From Opitutus sp. ER46 (lineage in GTDB: Bacteria; Verrucomicrobiota; Verrucomicrobiia; Opitutales; Opitutaceae): DNA of 64,000 bases. Location: the NCBI RefSeq assembly GCF_003054705.1, contig NZ_QAYX01000023.1, forward strand, positions 496,001-560,000, given 5' to 3'. Positions within the stretch are counted from its first letter, which is position 1. Each line of letters starts with the position of its first letter. Positions 63,757 through 64,000 of the stretch are shown here, piece by piece. Made by a program: the position numbers and the translations under genes. The notes below the pieces were generated by a model that had not been told where the DNA came from, did not search any database, and was given only the letters and a program-made list of their open reading frames with translations.

Positions 63757-64000
63757 ATGAACCGGAGTCTGACCTTAACGTCCCACGTGACCTACGGGGA
63801 TATCGACCGGGACGAGCGGCAGCTTCTGCCGCGCGTGTTCAAGATGCTGCAGGACGCGGCGATCGAGCATGCGAACCTCTTCGGCACCGGCACGAATGCG
63901 GTGGCCACGCGCGCGGAAAGCTGGGTGCTGAACCGGATCGTGGTGGAGATCGCGCGGTACCCGCGGCCCGGCGAAGCGCTGAAGGTTGAGACCTGGTCCA
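63757..64000 (+). CDS. Acyl-ACP thioesterase-like protein, N-terminal part (3' end outside window)
   Basis: ATG at 63757, 81 codons before the window edge. The translation reads VTYGDIDRDERQLLPRVFK, LQDAAIEHANLFGTGTNA, AESWVLNRIVVEIARYPRPGE, matching the N-terminal hot-dog domain of the acyl-ACP thioesterase family (FatA/FatB-like, Pfam Acyl-ACP_TE). Such enzymes release free fatty acids from acyl-ACP in the cytoplasm. Catalytic residues lie beyond the edge. Divergent from the GH31 gene. Confidence 0.8.
   Translation, partial: MNRSLTLTSHVTYGDIDRDERQLLPRVFKMLQDAAIEHANLFGTGTNAVATRAESWVLNRIVVEIARYPRPGEALKVETWS

Overview
The window is a GC-rich (roughly 60-65 %), tightly packed chromosomal segment. 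Gene content and recognisable protein families suggest a Gram-negative member of the Verrucomicrobiota, most likely Opitutaceae. The clues are an alternative complex III (act) operon, an ADP-heptose epimerase for LPS, the plant-polysaccharide enzymes, and gene starts with little Shine-Dalgarno sequence. This placement is inference from memory of the families, not from a search. No rRNA, intact tRNA, CRISPR array, prophage or intact insertion sequence is visible.

Layout. 1-2236: the 3' part of a large repetitive beta-helix-type surface protein with a perfect terminator. 2277-8132: a polysaccharide export and assembly locus (Wzt-like ATPase on +; Wzm-like permease, GH130-like propeller protein, DegT aminotransferase and a methyltransferase-glycosyltransferase fusion on -). 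8284-12867: a tripartite exporter (TolC-like protein, HlyD-like adaptor, FtsX-type permease, LolD-like ATPase). 13210-24798: the respiratory operon, with a small leader ORF, actABCDEF, a small membrane protein and three genes resembling cbb3 oxidase subunits N, O and P. 24892-30676 (-): hldD, proC, a receiver-histidine kinase, folD, an exported SH3-like protein and a pseudouridine synthase. 30833-34502 (+): a CysJ-like reductase lacking its FMN domain, then fabG-acpP-fabF. 34788-42246: rpmB, a MidA-like methyltransferase, a CtpA-type protease, tsaD, rpoN, a Ser/Thr kinase, an A-type Fe-S carrier and ubiE/menG. 42366-45372: an HU/IHF protein, hisS, an ACT-domain protein and an alpha/beta hydrolase. 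45649-50456: cdd, kbl-tdh, ogt and dgt, with several unusual intergenic repeats. 50519-55693 (-): an unknown exported protein, a two-propeller GH43-like enzyme and a rhamnogalacturonan-acetylesterase-like SGNH hydrolase. 55984-59307 (+): gap-pgk-tpiA. 59412-60860: cardiolipin synthase. 61202-63535: a YicI-type GH31 alpha-xylosidase. 63757-end: start of an acyl-ACP thioesterase gene.

The most interesting system is the respiratory operon. The CcoN-like protein (21879-23324) keeps the fold landmarks of a cbb3 catalytic subunit, but every one of the six histidines that bind the haems and CuB is replaced (R78, Q219, R269, K270, L351, Q353 by my alignment). It is translationally coupled to CcoO-like and CcoP-like monohaem cytochromes. 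The operon therefore seems to encode ACIII joined to a catalytically dead oxidase-like module, which may act as a scaffold or electron wire toward an oxidase encoded elsewhere.

Second-tier observations are structured or repetitive intergenic DNA: a long hairpin repeat between gap and pgk, another between pgk and tpiA, a degenerate heptamer array, a 20-bp tandem repeat and a tRNA 3'-end remnant.
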